From Rhodococcus rhodnii NBRC 100604 (GTDB lineage: Bacteria; Actinomycetota; Actinomycetes; Mycobacteriales; Mycobacteriaceae), in contig NZ_BCXD01000011.1 of NCBI RefSeq assembly GCF_001894925.1, positions 107,568 to 171,567 on the forward strand: DNA of 64,000 nt. Reading direction: 5' to 3'. Every line of letters begins with the position of its first letter. Within the stretch, counting starts at the first letter, position 1. The position numbers and the translations under genes are program-made. Positions 43,676 to 52,366 of the stretch are shown piece after piece. The notes beneath the pieces were generated by a model. It did not search any database. It was not told the origin of the DNA and was given only the letters and a program-made list of their open reading frames with translations.

Positions 43676-44356
43676 GGTCGCGGCGTCGCCGATTCGCGCG
43701 GCCTGCGATGCCACGACGATCGCGAGCGTCGCGATCATGAGCGGCACCATCGCCGTGTCGCCCGCCGACTCGAGCACGCGGGCGGGCCGCCACCGCCGTG
43801 CCGCGAACTGGGTCGCGATCGCCGCCGCGAGCGGGATCGCGAGCATCACGACGAACGCGCGCGCGAACGGCCCTGGGTCGATCGCCTCCGCGATGTCACC
43901 GCCCACGAACAGCCCGAGAAACAGCGGGAGCGCGAGCATCTGGGCCAGCAGGAGGATCGGTGCGGCGGCGAGCAAGCGGTCGTGGGCGCCGCCCGCGAGC
44001 GCCGTGAACACGATGACGTAGTCGACGCACGGCGCGAGCAGCACGAGGAGCACGCCGACGACGAGCGCACGATCGTGGGTGACGAAGCGGGAGAGTCCGA
44101 ACGCGACGATCGGGACGATCACGAAGTTCGCGGCCAGCAGCACGCCGAGGAATCGGCCGTCCCGCAGCGCCGTCCGCACCCGGGTGAACGGCACCGCGAG
44201 GAAGGTCGCGTACAGCAGCACGGCGATGACGGGCGAGGTGCCGGCCTCGAGGACACGCGCCCCGGGAATCGCCGATCCGGCCGCGAAGGCGACCGCGATC
44301 GTCGCGACGTAGAGCCACGCCTGGTGCCGAGTCGCCCACGCGCCGAGAGTCTGCAC
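43394..44356 (-). CDS. ACR3/SBF-type arsenic-resistance-like transporter
   Basis: This 320-residue protein has ten predicted helices of the bile acid:sodium symporter superfamily. ALVVGVLLVLLAPCVDYVIV contains the conserved Cys found in ACR3 helix 4 (APC). FGSATRNSLVVLPLALALPA matches the helix 9 block. LVVVTQTLVELVGMVVYVRV is near the end. ACR3 exports arsenite or antimonite. No arsR or arsC lies nearby, so arsenite specificity is only suggested. GTG 44356 is the start. Confidence 0.8.
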   Translation of the reverse strand: MQTLGAWATRHQAWLYVATIAVAFAAGSAIPGARVLEAGTSPVIAVLLYATFLAVPFTRVRTALRDGRFLGVLLAANFVIVPIVAFGLSRFVTHDRALVVGVLLVLLAPCVDYVIVFTALAGGAHDRLLAAAPILLLAQMLALPLFLGLFVGGDIAEAIDPGPFARAFVVMLAIPLAAAIATQFAARRWRPARVLESAGDTAMVPLMIATLAIVVASQAARIGDAATSLVAVIPLSVAFLVIMAPLGGVLARATRLDAPRGRALVFGSATRNSLVVLPLALALPAELALVPLVVVTQTLVELVGMVVYVRVVPRLIPARR

Positions 44357-44380
44357 GCGAGCACAGTAACGACCGAGCGG

Positions 44381-44785
44381 TCAGGCCTCGCCGCCGTACG
44401 TCCCGAAGCTCCACAGCACGCCCTCGGGGTCGGTGCACGTGAAGCCGCGCGAGCCGTAGTCCTCGTCGACGAGGCCACGCACGATCGTCGCTCCGGCGGC
44501 CCGTGCGCGTTCGTACAGCGCATCGGGGTCCGGCACGACGACGTACACGCTGCCGGTGCCCGCGGGAAGTGCGGAGATGGCGGAGTCGTCGCGATCCGAC
44601 CCGAGCATGATGCCGCCGCTCGCCGGAAGGGCGAGTTGGGCGTGCATGACGAGGCCGTCGTCCTCGTACACCGCGATCTTCTCGAATCCGAAAGCGCGTC
44701 CGAGGAAGTCGATCGCGGCGTGTGCGTCGCGATACCGCAGGGCCGGCCAGACGGTCTGGGTGGTGGTGATCCGTGTTTCGCTCAT
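44381..44785 (-). CDS. VOC family protein (glyoxalase/bleomycin-resistance fold)
   Basis: This 134-residue protein consists of two beta-alpha-beta-beta-beta modules: WPALRYRDAHAAIDFLGRAF and LVMHAQLALPASGGIMLGSD in the first, VYVVVPDPDALYERARAAGA and SRGFTCTDPEGVLWSFGTYG in the second. It resembles the PhnB-like or uncharacterised VOC group and keeps a metal-ligand pattern of His and Glu (MHAQL and DPEGVLW). The start overlaps the stop of the AraC gene by ATGA. Confidence 0.88.
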   Translation of the reverse strand: MSETRITTTQTVWPALRYRDAHAAIDFLGRAFGFEKIAVYEDDGLVMHAQLALPASGGIMLGSDRDDSAISALPAGTGSVYVVVPDPDALYERARAAGATIVRGLVDEDYGSRGFTCTDPEGVLWSFGTYGGEA

Positions 44786-45639
44786 GACTCGAAGTCTCGC
44801 TCGACGTGGTGGTCGTCGTCTTGGACGAATGGGAAGACCTCGTCGCGGCGCCAGCGGGTCGGCGAGACACCGGCGAGATCGCGCCACTCCCGATCGAGAT
44901 GCGCCTGGTCGGCGTACCCGCAGCGGACCGCGATCTCGGCGAGCGGCGCCTCACCGCGCGCCAGCCGGTGCGAGCGGGCGAACCGGGCGAGCCGTGACGC
45001 CGTCTTCGGCGTCACGGCGAACTCCGCCGTGAACCGGCTCGACAGCGTGCGGCGACTCCACCCGACACGACCGGCGACGTCGCCGACGCGAGCGCGGGGA
45101 TTCGTGACGAGCGCACGCCACGCCTCCCGAAGCTCGGGTGCGACGTCGACCGGGCGCAGCCGGCGGACGAGGACGTCGTCGAGCACCGCGAAGCGCTCCG
45201 GCCAGGTCGCGGCGGCCGCGGCACGATCGCGCAGCTCCCGAGCGTCGGCGCCGAGCACCTCTCCCAGGTCGACGAGCCACGGGCCGAGCGCACCGGCCGG
45301 GATCCCGAACAGTGCCCGCGCGCCCCACGGCGTGAAGGTCAGCTGCATGCCGTACTGCGTTCCGTCGTGCACGATCTCGACGGGTGCCTCGGCGATACCG
45401 CTCGCGAGCGCCGCGAACCGGCTGCCGGCCTGGGCCGGGACGGGCGTCCCCGCGAATCCGATGTCGGGGCCGAGCGTGACGACGACGGTCAGCTGCGGCG
45501 ACGGCATCCCGAGGTGCACACCCGGTGCGAATCCCTCGTAGCGGTAGCCGTGATAGTCGGCGACGAGGCCGCGCAGCACCGGCGCGGGCGTGGCGCGCGC
45601 CGTGTCCTGGAGTGGCGATCCCGACCGTCCACCGGCCAT
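44782..45639 (-). CDS. AraC family transcriptional regulator
   Basis: This 285-residue regulator has an N-terminal sensing domain and a C-terminal double HTH: ARVGDVAGRVGWSRRTLSSR (first helix pair), TPKTASRLARFARSHRLARG, IAVRCGYADQAHLDREWRDL and SPTRWRRDEVFPF. It is co-transcribed with the VOC gene (ATGA overlap), which is likely its main target or co-sensor. It is divergent from the EcsC-like gene. Confidence 0.88.
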   Translation of the reverse strand: MAGGRSGSPLQDTARATPAPVLRGLVADYHGYRYEGFAPGVHLGMPSPQLTVVVTLGPDIGFAGTPVPAQAGSRFAALASGIAEAPVEIVHDGTQYGMQLTFTPWGARALFGIPAGALGPWLVDLGEVLGADARELRDRAAAAATWPERFAVLDDVLVRRLRPVDVAPELREAWRALVTNPRARVGDVAGRVGWSRRTLSSRFTAEFAVTPKTASRLARFARSHRLARGEAPLAEIAVRCGYADQAHLDREWRDLAGVSPTRWRRDEVFPFVQDDDHHVERDFES

Positions 45640-45722
45640 GCACCCGAGGCTAGTACCCGCTCGGCGACGGCGTCACGCATCCGCCGTACGCCTCGCTCGC
45701 CTCGGCGACGGCCCGCCGCGGC

Positions 45723-45728
45723 TACGCT
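45723..45728 (+). promoter_or_regulatory. -10 box of the EcsC-like/ABC operon
   Basis: TACGCT, a TAnnnT element, lies 22 nt before GTG 45751, which has GAGGAG as ribosome-binding site. It probably drives the four-gene run to 52257. Confidence 0.4.
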
Positions 45729-45750
45729 CGCAGGTGAGGAGAGGAGCACT

Positions 45751-46443
45751 GTGGCCGACAATTCGGGGCGGATCGAGAAGTTGGTGAACTCCGCGCTCGA
45801 CGGCGCGTGCCGCGTGCAGGCGCCGACCGTGCGCAAGCAGGTGTGGCGGCTGCGCCGAGCGCATCCGGACGAGACGCCCGAGCAGATCATCGAACGGATG
45901 CGGTCGATGTTCCTGACCGCCGTCACGGGAAGTGGCGGCGCGGTGGGAGCGACGGCCGCGGTTCCCGGCGTCGGCACCGTCGCCTCGCTCGCCGCGGTGG
46001 GGGCGGAGTCGGCGTTCTTCCTCGAAGCCGCCGCGCTGTACACGCTCGGCGTCGCGACGGTCCACGGCATCCGCATCGACGACGACGACAAACGCCGTGC
46101 CCTCGTGCTCTCCGTCGTCCTCGGCGAAGCGGGGATGGAGATCGTGCAGCGCACGACGGGGTCGAAGTCGCGGTACTGGGCCCGCGCCCTCGAGGGCCGC
46201 ATCCCCGCGCCCGTCATGAAGACACTCGACAACAGCCTCGTCCGCAAGTTCGCGACGAGCTTCGCGGCCAAGCGAGGCGCCCTGGTGTTCGGGAAGGTGC
46301 TGCCCGCGGGCATCGGTGCAGCGATCGGCAGCGTCGGCAACCGCGCCCTCGGGCATCGCGTCGTGAAGAACGCGCACGACGCGTTCGGCCCGCCGCCCGC
46401 ACAGTGGACGGATACGCCCGGCGACCCGGCGCCGACGTCGTGA
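45751..46443 (+). CDS. EcsC-like family protein
   Basis: This 230-residue protein has Ala/Gly-rich central helices (AVGATAAVPGVGTVASLAAV, then FFLEAAALYTLGVATVHGIR) that look membrane-associated, and a C-terminal stretch FGKVLPAGIGAAIGSVGNRA with ALGHRVVKNAHDAFGPPP. That ending is what I recall for EcsC-family proteins in actinobacteria. EcsC is linked to an ABC transporter in Bacillus, and here too the gene overlaps an ABC transporter ATPase gene (GTGA). The biochemical function is unknown. Confidence 0.6.
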   Translation: MADNSGRIEKLVNSALDGACRVQAPTVRKQVWRLRRAHPDETPEQIIERMRSMFLTAVTGSGGAVGATAAVPGVGTVASLAAVGAESAFFLEAAALYTLGVATVHGIRIDDDDKRRALVLSVVLGEAGMEIVQRTTGSKSRYWARALEGRIPAPVMKTLDNSLVRKFATSFAAKRGALVFGKVLPAGIGAAIGSVGNRALGHRVVKNAHDAFGPPPAQWTDTPGDPAPTS

Positions 46444-47588
46444 CCCAGCCCCCCGTCGTGACGCAGCCCTCCGTCGTGGCTCAGCCCGCTGTCGAGGTTC
46501 GCGGCGCGAGCAAGACCTTCGGTCACACCGACGCCGTCACCGATCTGTCGATGACGGTCCGGCCCGGCCGCATCACGGGGTTCCTCGGACCCAACGGCTC
46601 CGGCAAGTCGACGACGCTGCGGATGATCCTCGGGCTCGTGACGCCCACCGCGGGCGAGTGCCTGATCGAGGGAGTGCCGGCACGTGCGCTGCGCGAGCCC
46701 GCGACGGTCGTCGGAGCCGTCCTCGATTCGCAGCGGCTGCATCCCCGGCGCACCGCACGCGCGCACCTGCTCGTGCACGCGGCCGCGGCCGGCGTGCCCG
46801 ACTCGCGCGCCGACGAGGTGCTCGCCGAGGTCGGTCTGTCCTCCGTCGCACGCACCCGCATCGGGACGTTCTCGCTCGGCATGCGTGGCCGGCTCGCACT
46901 CGCGACAGCGCTGCTCGGCCGCCCTCGCATCCTCGTGCTCGACGAACCCGCGAACGGCCTCGATCCCCAGGGGATCGCGTGGCTCCGTTCGTATCTCACC
47001 GGCTTCGCGCGGTCCGGCGGGACCGTGCTCATCTCGTCGCACATCCTCGGCGAGGTCGCGCAGATCGTGGACGACGTCGTGATCGTCAGCGGGGGCTCGG
47101 CCGTCTACCGGGGCACCGTCGAGGAGTTGCGGCGCGCTCAGCACCGCCGGCTGCTCGTCGCGGCGGCCGATCCCGCCGGGCTCGCCCGCGCGCTGGCGGC
47201 CGACGGCGTGAGCGACGTCCGATCGCTGCGGGACGGCCGGATCGGCGTCGTCGGCGCGGCCGAGGACCGGCTCCGTGAGATCGCGAACGCCGCGGGGATC
47301 GCGGTGTTCGGCGTCGTCGCCGAGGAGGTCGACCTCGAACAGCTCTTCCTCGCGATGACGGCGCCGCACTACGTCGCGGGCGCGACGGCCCTCGCCCCGG
47401 GCGGCTACGGCCCGCCGACGCCGCCGTACTCGGGGCCTCCCCCGCCGGCCGGGCCGTATCCGCCGCAATACCCGCAGCAGACCCGGTATCCGCACCAGCA
47501 GCAGTACCCGCAGCCCGGCCAGTACCCGCCACAGCAGCAGTACCCGCCCCATCCCCCACAGCCGACGAACCCGGGAGGACCGCGATGA
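46440..47588 (+). CDS. ABC-2 type exporter ATP-binding protein with Pro/Gln/Tyr-rich tail
   Basis: This 382-residue ATPase of the drug-exporter (CcmA) class has Walker A GPNGSGKST, signature FSLGMRGRLALATALL, Walker B ILVLDEPANGLDPQGIAWLR and H-loop LISSHILGEVAQIVDDVVIV. After the ATPase core and the usual CcmA end, a low-complexity extension of about 60 residues carries repeated PPQYP/QQYP units. Such a tail is rare on an ABC ATPase and is probably a protein-interaction or phase-forming segment (inference). The GTG start overlaps the previous stop. The permease gene follows with an ATGA overlap. Confidence 0.9.
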   Translation: MTQPPVVTQPSVVAQPAVEVRGASKTFGHTDAVTDLSMTVRPGRITGFLGPNGSGKSTTLRMILGLVTPTAGECLIEGVPARALREPATVVGAVLDSQRLHPRRTARAHLLVHAAAAGVPDSRADEVLAEVGLSSVARTRIGTFSLGMRGRLALATALLGRPRILVLDEPANGLDPQGIAWLRSYLTGFARSGGTVLISSHILGEVAQIVDDVVIVSGGSAVYRGTVEELRRAQHRRLLVAAADPAGLARALAADGVSDVRSLRDGRIGVVGAAEDRLREIANAAGIAVFGVVAEEVDLEQLFLAMTAPHYVAGATALAPGGYGPPTPPYSGPPPPAGPYPPQYPQQTRYPHQQQYPQPGQYPPQQQYPPHPPQPTNPGGPR

Positions 47589-48394
47589 CCGCCGTACCGC
47601 CCACGATGCGCGCGTCGCTGTCCGCGCCGGTCGCGGCGCTGCGCGGTGAGGCGCGCAGCCTGCTGTCGCTGCGGGTGTGGTGGATCCTCGTCATTCCGCC
47701 CGTCGTCGTCGCGGTGTGCACGGCCGCGGTGACCGTTCCCGGGATGCGCAGCCTGTCCGACATGGTGCAGACGGGTCCGGCCGACGGTGTCGCGGTCGCC
47801 GCGCTCGTCGGTGCGGGGGTGAGCGTGTTCGTCGCGGCTCTCTTCGCGGCACTGTGCGCAGCGACGTACACGGGAACCGGATTCCGCTACGGCACGCTCA
47901 CGACGACGTTCGCGATCACGCCGCGCCGCGATCGCGTGCTCGGAGCGCAGTTCGTCGTCGCGGTCGCCGTCGGCATCGGCTACGTGCTCGTCACCGAACT
48001 CGTCGCCGTCGCGTCGCTCGCCGTCTTCGGCGGTGCCGACTTCGTGTTCGACACGACCCTGCTCTCGGTCCTCGCGCTCGGCGTCGTCATCGCGGCGGCA
48101 TGGGCCGCCATCGGCGCGGGACTCGTCCTCGCGACGGCCGCGCCGGTCGCCGCGACCGTCGGCATCGTGGTGTGGTGCCTGCTGGGCGAACTCGTCGCCG
48201 GTGCGATTCTCGGCAGCGCGATCTCGCAGTTCCTCCCCGTCGGCGCCACGATGGGCGCGCTCGTGAACCTCGCGAGCGACACCGCCGCGGACTCGCTCGC
48301 GCCGTGGCCCGCCGCAACGGTAGCGCTCCTGGTGTGGGCGGCGATCGCGGTCGCGTCCGGATGGCTGATCACCCGCGCCCGCGACATCACATGA
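47585..48394 (+). CDS. ABC-2 type transporter permease
   Basis: This 269-residue membrane protein has six helices, including WWILVIPPVVVAVCTAAVTV (1), VAVAALVGAGVSVFVAALFA (2) and VATVGIVVWCLLGELVAGAI near helix 5. TYTGTGFRYGTLTTTFAITP is the cytoplasmic coupling segment typical of ABC-2 permeases. It partners the ATPase encoded just upstream. Its stop overlaps the start of the fused ABC exporter gene (ATGA). Confidence 0.88.
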   Translation: MTAVPPTMRASLSAPVAALRGEARSLLSLRVWWILVIPPVVVAVCTAAVTVPGMRSLSDMVQTGPADGVAVAALVGAGVSVFVAALFAALCAATYTGTGFRYGTLTTTFAITPRRDRVLGAQFVVAVAVGIGYVLVTELVAVASLAVFGGADFVFDTTLLSVLALGVVIAAAWAAIGAGLVLATAAPVAATVGIVVWCLLGELVAGAILGSAISQFLPVGATMGALVNLASDTAADSLAPWPAATVALLVWAAIAVASGWLITRARDIT

Positions 48395-51300
48395 GTGGCA
48401 TCGCTCGTGCGCGACTCTCCGGTCCCCACACCGGAAAGTCACGCACGCGCGAAGCCTGGATTCGCCGGCTGTGGGCGCAGTGCATGCAGCATCCCCGCGT
48501 CGCGATCGGCGCGCTCGCCGTCACGGTCGTCGCCGCCGCGATCGACATCTCGTTTCCGCTCCTCACCAAGCAGGCCGTGGACGCCGCGATGAACGGCGAA
48601 CCGCTGTCGGTGATCGGATCGGTCGCGGCGATCATCGCCCTGCTCGCGTGCGTGCGGTTCGCGTGCCAGTACGGCCGCCGCATCCTCGCGGGCAAGCTCT
48701 CGATCGACGTCCAGCACGATCTGCGGCTCGCACTGCTCATCGCCCTGCAGAGACTCGACGGCCGAGGCCAGGACCGCGTGAGCACGGGCCAGGTCGTCTC
48801 CCGGTCGATCACCGACCTCCAGCTCGTTCAGGGACTGCTCGCGATGGTCCCGCTCTCGGCGGGCGCGCTGCTCCAGTTCGTTCTCGCGATCGGCATCATG
48901 CTGTGGCTCTCGCCGCTGCTCACCGTCGCAGCGCTCGCCGTCGTCCCGCTCGTGTGGCTCGTCGTGCGCACGATGCGGCCGCGATTGTTCGCCGCGACGT
49001 GGTCGGCGCAGCAGCGGGCCGCCGATCTCGCCCAGCACGTCGAGGAGTCGGTGACGGGCGTGCGCGTCGTCAAGGGATTCGGCCAGGAACGGCGCGCCGT
49101 CGACATCCTCGAGGACCACAGCCGGCGGCTCTACGGCGAGCGGTTGCGGTCGGCGCGGCTGAACTCGCGGTTCGCACCCACGATGTCGGCGCTCCCCCAG
49201 TTGGGTCTCGTCGCCGTCATCGTGCTCGGCGGATACCTGGCGCTGCACGGGCAGATCACCATCGGAACGTTCATCGCGTTCGCGACGTACGTGACGACGA
49301 TGGCCGCCCTCACCCGGACACTGACGCAGGTCGTCGTCATGGCGCAGCTCTCGCGGGCCGCCGTCGAGCGCGTGTACGACGTCGTCGACACCGAACCCGA
49401 CATCGCCGATCCCGCCGATCCCGCCGCGCTTCCCGACGGCCCGCTCGGCCTCGACTTCCGCGACGTCCGCTTCGGTTTCGAGCCGGGCCGCGACGTGCTG
49501 TCCGGTCTCGATCTCGCGATCGCGCCGGGCGAGAGCGTCGCCGTCGTCGGCGCACCCGGCTCGGGCAAGACCGCGCTCTCGCTGCTCGCCGGACGGTTCT
49601 ACGCGCCCGACTCGGGCGCCGTGCTGCTCACCTCCGATCGCGGCGACGTGGACCTCGCGGCGGCGCGCGCGTCGGATGTGCGGTCGGCGGTCACGCTCGT
49701 CTTCGACGATCCGTTCCTCTTCTCCGACACGATCGCGGCGAACATCGCGCTCGGTCGGCCGGACGCGACGATCGACGAGATCCGTGACGCCGCGCACCGC
49801 GCCGCTGCCGACGAGTTCGTCTCGGCGCTGCCGGACGGCTACGACACCGTCGTCGGGGAACGCGGGCTGACGCTCTCGGGCGGGCAGCGCCAGCGCATCG
49901 CACTCGCCCGCGCGCTGCTCGTCGACTCACGGGTGCTCGTACTCGACGACGCGACCTCGGCCGTCGACGCCGCGACCGAGGCGACGATCTACGCCGCACT
50001 GCGCGCCGATCGCCGCAACACCGCGCTCGTGCTGGCGCATCGCCGGTCCACGCTCGCGCTCGCCGATCGGGTCGCCGTGCTCGACGACGGCCGGGTCACC
50101 GACATCGGGACCGTCGCGGAACTCGAGGCGCGGTCGCCACGGTTTCGCGCGCTCTTCCAGTCCCCGGACGCGGGCGAGGTGCGTTACGACGCCGATCCGG
50201 GCGCCGGGAGCGAGGACACGGGACCGGTGAACGCCGACGCGGAGCCCGCCGAGACCGCGATCGTCGGCGAACTGTGGCCGCGGGGCGACGACACCGCCGA
50301 CACCGCCGAGCCGAGCGGGCGCACGACGCTCGCGCGGCCCGTCGCGGGCGGTGGGCCCGGTGGAGGCGGCGGCGCGATGAGCGCGATCGCCGTGACCCCC
50401 GAACTCGAACGGGAGGTCGCACGGCTGCCACCCGCCTCGGACCGCCCGCGCGGCGAGAGCACCGCGCTGCGACGACCCGATCCGCAGTTCCGGTTCCTGC
50501 GCACGCTGCGGCCCGTCCGGTGGATTCTCGCGGCTGTCGTCGCGTGCCTCGCGTTCGACTCGCTCACCAACATCGCCTTCCCGTCGCTCGTGCGCGTCGC
50601 GATCGACCGCGGCGTCGACGCTGGCGAGCAGTCGGCGTTGTGGTGGGCCAGCGCCGCGGGCGCAGCGCTCGTCGTCACCGACTGGATCGTCGTCGCCGTC
50701 ATGACGGTGCTCACCGCGAAGGCCGGCGAGACCGTGCTGTTCGGGCTCCGCATCCGGAGTTTCGCGCATCTGCAGCGCCTCGGCCTCGACTACTACGAGC
50801 GTGAACTCTCGGGCCGCATCATGACGCGCATGACGACCGACGTGGACGCGTTGTCGTCGTTCATCCAGACGGGGATGTCGACGGCGGTCGTCGCCGTCGT
50901 GACGCTCGGCGGCATCACCGTGGCACTGATCGCGACCGATGCGACGCTCGCCGCCGTCGCGCTCGCCGCGCTCGCCCCGCTCGTCGTCGCGACGCTGATC
51001 TTCCGCCGTGTGTCGTCGGCCGCGTACGCGACGTCGCGTGAACGGATCTCGACGGTCAACGCGGACTTCCAGGAGAACATCGCCGGCCTGCGCGCGGCGC
51101 AGGCGTACCGGCGCGAAGCGGTCTCGGCGGCGCGGTTCACCGATCGTGCCGACGCCTACCGCCGGTCGCGGATGCGGTCGCAGCAGGCGATCTCGGTGTA
51201 CTTCCCGTTCATCGCGTTCCTGTCCGATCTCGCGCTGGCCGCCGTCGTCCTCGTCGGTGCGCGCGGCGTCGCGACGGGCACGACCTCTCCGGGTGTCCTC

Positions 51301-52257
51301 GCGGCGTTCGTCCTCTATCTCGGGCTGCTGTTCGTGCCCGTCCAGCAGCTCTCGCAGGTGTTCGACGGGTACCAGCAGGCGCGGGTGGGCCTGCGGCGGA
51401 TCGGTGAGCTGCTGCGGACACCGAGTTCGATCGAGTCCGCGGCGTCGGCGCATCCGATTCCGATCTCGGGGCATCTGCGCGGCGAGGTACGGCTGGACGA
51501 CGTGGGCTTCCGCTACTCGGGCGCCGAGTCGGACGCGCTGCGTGACGTCGATCTGCAGATCCCGGCGGGCACGACGGTCGCCCTCGTCGGCCGGACAGGC
51601 GCGGGCAAGTCCACGATCGTCAAGCTGCTCGCGCGGTTCTACGATCCGACGACCGGCGCCGTCCGCGTCGACCTGCGCGAGTACGCGCTGTCGTCCTACC
51701 GGCATCGGCTCGGCGTGGTCCCGCAGGAGGCGCACCTGTTCACCGGCACTGTCGCGAGCAACATCGCGTTCGGGCGGCCGGACGCCTCGCGCGCCGAGAT
51801 CGAGGCCGCCGCCGACGCCGTCGGGGCGCTCGGCACGATCGCGTCGCTGCGCGGCGGCATGCTCCACCCCATCGGCGAGCGCGGCCGCGGCCTCTCGGCG
51901 GGGCAGCGTCAGCTGGTGGCGCTCGCGCGCGCCGAACTCGTGGACCCCGATCTGCTGCTGCTCGACGAGGCGACGGCGACGCTCGATCCCGCGACGGAAC
52001 GGATGGTGCTCGACGCGAGCCGGCGCGTCACGCGAGCGCGGACGTCGGTGGTCGTCGCGCACCGGCTCGCGACCGCGGCGCGCGCGGATCTGGTCGTCGT
52101 GGTGGACGACGGCGCCGTCGTCGAGCGCGGACCTCACGCCGAATTGCGGCACGCGGGAGGTCACTACTCACGTTTGTGGGATGCGGCGGGCGAACAAGAA
52201 GGGAATAATCACGGGTCGGACACCGTCCCAGATGGTGAACCCATCGCACGCACGTGA
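48391..52257 (+). CDS. Fused heterodimer-type ABC exporter (TMD-NBD-TMD-NBD)
   Basis: This 1288-residue exporter has two complete half-transporters in one chain. The first membrane domain spans about residues 25-330. NBD1 has Walker A GAPGSGKTA (about 387), signature LSGGQRQRIALARAL and Walker B VLVLDDATSAVD, with Asp in place of the catalytic Glu. A linker of about 110 residues (about 590-700) is Asp/Pro/Gly-rich. In the second half, NBD2 has Walker A GRTGAGKST (about 1068), Q-loop VVPQEAHLF, signature LSAGQRQLVALARAEL and Walker B LLLLDEATATLD. This asymmetry resembles heterodimeric exporters with one weak site, such as mycobacterial Rv1272c/Rv1273c, here fused. Residues about 3-22 are encoded by repeat copy 5. 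The substrate is unknown. Confidence 0.92.
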   Translation: MSGIARARLSGPHTGKSRTREAWIRRLWAQCMQHPRVAIGALAVTVVAAAIDISFPLLTKQAVDAAMNGEPLSVIGSVAAIIALLACVRFACQYGRRILAGKLSIDVQHDLRLALLIALQRLDGRGQDRVSTGQVVSRSITDLQLVQGLLAMVPLSAGALLQFVLAIGIMLWLSPLLTVAALAVVPLVWLVVRTMRPRLFAATWSAQQRAADLAQHVEESVTGVRVVKGFGQERRAVDILEDHSRRLYGERLRSARLNSRFAPTMSALPQLGLVAVIVLGGYLALHGQITIGTFIAFATYVTTMAALTRTLTQVVVMAQLSRAAVERVYDVVDTEPDIADPADPAALPDGPLGLDFRDVRFGFEPGRDVLSGLDLAIAPGESVAVVGAPGSGKTALSLLAGRFYAPDSGAVLLTSDRGDVDLAAARASDVRSAVTLVFDDPFLFSDTIAANIALGRPDATIDEIRDAAHRAAADEFVSALPDGYDTVVGERGLTLSGGQRQRIALARALLVDSRVLVLDDATSAVDAATEATIYAALRADRRNTALVLAHRRSTLALADRVAVLDDGRVTDIGTVAELEARSPRFRALFQSPDAGEVRYDADPGAGSEDTGPVNADAEPAETAIVGELWPRGDDTADTAEPSGRTTLARPVAGGGPGGGGGAMSAIAVTPELEREVARLPPASDRPRGESTALRRPDPQFRFLRTLRPVRWILAAVVACLAFDSLTNIAFPSLVRVAIDRGVDAGEQSALWWASAAGAALVVTDWIVVAVMTVLTAKAGETVLFGLRIRSFAHLQRLGLDYYERELSGRIMTRMTTDVDALSSFIQTGMSTAVVAVVTLGGITVALIATDATLAAVALAALAPLVVATLIFRRVSSAAYATSRERISTVNADFQENIAGLRAAQAYRREAVSAARFTDRADAYRRSRMRSQQAISVYFPFIAFLSDLALAAVVLVGARGVATGTTSPGVLAAFVLYLGLLFVPVQQLSQVFDGYQQARVGLRRIGELLRTPSSIESAASAHPIPISGHLRGEVRLDDVGFRYSGAESDALRDVDLQIPAGTTVALVGRTGAGKSTIVKLLARFYDPTTGAVRVDLREYALSSYRHRLGVVPQEAHLFTGTVASNIAFGRPDASRAEIEAAADAVGALGTIASLRGGMLHPIGERGRGLSAGQRQLVALARAELVDPDLLLLDEATATLDPATERMVLDASRRVTRARTSVVVAHRLATAARADLVVVVDDGAVVERGPHAELRHAGGHYSRLWDAAGEQEGNNHGSDTVPDGEPIART
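48397..48457. repeat. Palindromic repeat, copy 5 (translated, 5' end of ABC gene)
   Basis: The arms CGCTCGTGCGCGACTCTCCG and CCGGAAAGTCACGCACGCGC correspond to the family consensus with a shorter left end. It lies just after the ATGA junction and is read as codons 3-23 of the fused exporter. Confidence 0.78.
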
Positions 52258-52366
52258 GCCACATCACAAACGCGGGAGGGGAAAAATGCGCCTCACACTC
52301 GCAGGTTAGGCTCACGACCAGGCGCTCTGACCGGGTACCAGAACAGAAATGAGGCGAACACCTGCC

